In this document: positions 5,886 to 7,116 of the stretch, piece after piece
Numbering within the stretch: the stretch's first letter is position 1
Layout of the letters: each line of letters starts with the position of its first letter
From: JBDSRX01 sp047445235
GTDB taxonomy: Bacteria; Patescibacteriota; Dojkabacteria; J137
DNA length: 7,116 bases
Assembly: GCA_047445235.1 (NCBI GenBank)
Contig: JBLGEO010000094.1
Span: 1 to 7,116, forward strand
Direction: 5' to 3'
The notes under the pieces: model-generated
Seen by the model: only the letters and a program-made list of their open reading frames with translations
What the model was told of the DNA's origin: nothing
Database searches by the model: none
Translations under genes and position numbers: made by a program

Positions 5886-7031
5886 ATGGATACTACTCAA
5901 ATACTTCTAATTGCTTTAATAGTAATAGTTATTGTCGGTGTTGTATATATTGTGTCTAAAATCAATAAACCCAAGGAAAAAGACAATGGTTTAGAGAAAA
6001 TGCTTCAAATGATGCAGACACAAATCAGTTCCACAGCTTCAATTCAAAACGAAAAACTAGATAGAACAATTACCGAACTAAACAACAGATTAAACGATAC
6101 AAACAGGACTTTAAATGATCAGCTAAATAACTCACAAAAGAGTATTATTCAGCAATTTGCTATTTCTCAGCAAAGTATGAGGGAAACAAGTAATAACGCT
6201 TCTAAAATAATAAAAGAAGTAACGGAAAAACTTACTAAACTAGATGATACAAACAAGCAGGTAGTTAACTTTGCAGAACAACTTCAAAGTCTAGAAAATA
6301 TTTTAAAAAACCCTAAACAAAGAGGAGTTCTTGGTGAATACTTTTTAGAAACCGTTTTAAAAAATGTTCTACCTCCAGGAAGTTACGAAATGCAGTACAA
6401 ATTTAATAATGGTGAAATTGTTGATGCGGCAGTGTTTGTAGGTAAAAAGATAATTCCAGTTGACGCAAAATTCTCTCTAGAAAACTACAATAGAATACTT
6501 GAGGCAAAAGATGAGGCTGCTAGAAAGCCATTGGAAATAGAATTTAAAAATGATTTGAAAAAAAGAATAGATGAGACCTCAAAATACATCAGGCCAGACG
6601 AAGGAACTATGACCTTCGCGTTTATGTTTATTCCGTCCGAAGGAATCTATTATGATCTACTAATTAACCAAGTAGGAGCTGTAAAGACGAATACACATGA
6701 CTTAATTGAATATGCGTTTAAACAAAAGAATGTAATTATAGTTTCACCTACTTCATTCTTAGCTTACTTACAAACTGTGCTTCAAGGCTTAAATTCTTTA
6801 AAGATAGAAGAGAAAGCTTTAGAAATAAAAGAAAATGTAGAAAAGCTTCAAAAACATATTGGTGCATTTGATCAAAATTTCGCTAAGCTAGGCAAAAATT
6901 TAGGTACCGTTGTAGGTGCATATAACGACGCCAGAGGAGAGTACAAGAAGATAGACAAAGATTTATTTAAAATCACAGATAATGCTATTTCAATAACATC
7001 TGATGATACTGAAAAACCATCTTTTGATTAA
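5886..7031 (+). CDS. rmuC: DNA recombination protein RmuC homologue, 381 aa
   Basis: RmuC proteins limit inversions at short inverted repeats in E. coli and carry a nuclease-like domain of the PD-(D/E)XK type; direct cleavage has not been firmly shown, to my knowledge. The N-terminus is one membrane helix (about 5-23), followed by a long Gln/Asn-rich coiled coil (about 35-145). The RmuC domain covers about 145-345. It opens with 'RGVLGEYFLETVL' (146-158, conserved Glu151), then 'GEIVDAAVFVGKKIIPVDAKF' in two parts: Asp180 and the D193-A-K195 motif expected at the active site, followed by 'SLENYNRI'. 'MFIPSEGIYYDLL' (247-259) and 'VIIVSPTSFLAYL' (283-295) are further family hallmarks. The length is at the shorter end of the family, but all core motifs are present. 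It heads a plus-strand unit with the next gene 6 bases downstream. The ATG at 5886 is chosen because it gives the membrane helix. Confidence 0.95.
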   Translation: MDTTQILLIALIVIVIVGVVYIVSKINKPKEKDNGLEKMLQMMQTQISSTASIQNEKLDRTITELNNRLNDTNRTLNDQLNNSQKSIIQQFAISQQSMRETSNNASKIIKEVTEKLTKLDDTNKQVVNFAEQLQSLENILKNPKQRGVLGEYFLETVLKNVLPPGSYEMQYKFNNGEIVDAAVFVGKKIIPVDAKFSLENYNRILEAKDEAARKPLEIEFKNDLKKRIDETSKYIRPDEGTMTFAFMFIPSEGIYYDLLINQVGAVKTNTHDLIEYAFKQKNVIIVSPTSFLAYLQTVLQGLNSLKIEEKALEIKENVEKLQKHIGAFDQNFAKLGKNLGTVVGAYNDARGEYKKIDKDLFKITDNAISITSDDTEKPSFD

Positions 7032-7037
7032 TACCTT

Positions 7038-7116
7038 ATGGATCATAAAGCTAGACTTTTGGACGAAAACTTAATAGAGCCAGTTCAAGATTATCTTGAT
7101 GGAAATGAAGTAAGAG
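7038..7116 (+). CDS. Start of an unidentified protein, cut by right edge (26 codons)
   Basis: An ATG 6 bases after the rmuC stop opens a frame that stays clear to the window end. The 26 visible residues begin MDHKARLLDENLIEP and continue as a charged, helix-like stretch with no signal peptide. Short spacing and same strand suggest co-transcription with rmuC. The fragment is too short to assign a family, and no ribosome-binding motif precedes it. Confidence 0.55.
   Translation, partial: MDHKARLLDENLIEPVQDYLDGNEVR

Noticed and set aside
1..7116. CRISPR arrays, insertion sequences, tRNA or rRNA genes
   Set aside because: No regular spaced repeats, transposase frames, terminal inverted repeats or cloverleaf-like GC-rich segments were seen on either strand.

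Overview
The window is AT-rich and densely coded. The gene set suggests a small-genome bacterium of the Candidate Phyla Radiation (Patescibacteria). Reasons: an RNHCP zinc-ribbon protein, a membrane-anchored protein of lysozyme-like type with the 'SP-x-AGYGE' lead-in common in those genomes, a DUF4010-type MgtC relative, short or overlapping gene junctions, and several proteins that only resemble known families at a distance. This placement is an inference from gene content; no rRNA or ribosomal protein gene is present to confirm it. The standard genetic code fits: every gene reads through without internal TGA.

Layout. (1) Positions 1-2062, minus strand: a tight three-gene unit, read right to left. 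It holds an MgtC/SapB-DUF4010 membrane protein, an RNHCP zinc-ribbon protein whose ATG directly follows the preceding stop, and the start of a single-pass membrane protein that overlaps by 13 bases and leaves the window on the left. (2) Positions 2063-2174: a short divergent promoter region. (3) Positions 2175-4359, plus strand: miaA (tRNA A37 isopentenyl/dimethylallyl transfer), overlapping by 11 bases a membrane-bound class III nucleotide cyclase. (4) Positions 4401-4778, plus strand: a small acidic protein I do not recognise. (5) Positions 4775-5725, minus strand: a P-loop protein that is a strongly diverged, enlarged relative of TK1-type thymidine kinase. Its stop codon interlocks with that of the small protein. 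(6) Positions 5726-5885: a second divergent region with a good -10 box. (7) Positions 5886-7031, plus strand: rmuC, followed after 6 bases by the start of another gene cut by the right edge.

How the genes may relate. No single pathway joins them. The left unit is envelope-related. miaA and the cyclase are probably co-transcribed, linking tRNA modification and cyclic-nucleotide signalling only by position. The TK1-like protein would belong to nucleotide salvage if it is still a kinase, but its lost zinc ligands and extra segment make that uncertain. RmuC is a DNA maintenance factor. No mobile element, CRISPR array, tRNA or rRNA gene was seen, and no convincing intrinsic terminator. The most unusual items are the TK1-like protein and the placing of -10 boxes so close to start codons that the mRNAs of at least two genes may be leaderless.
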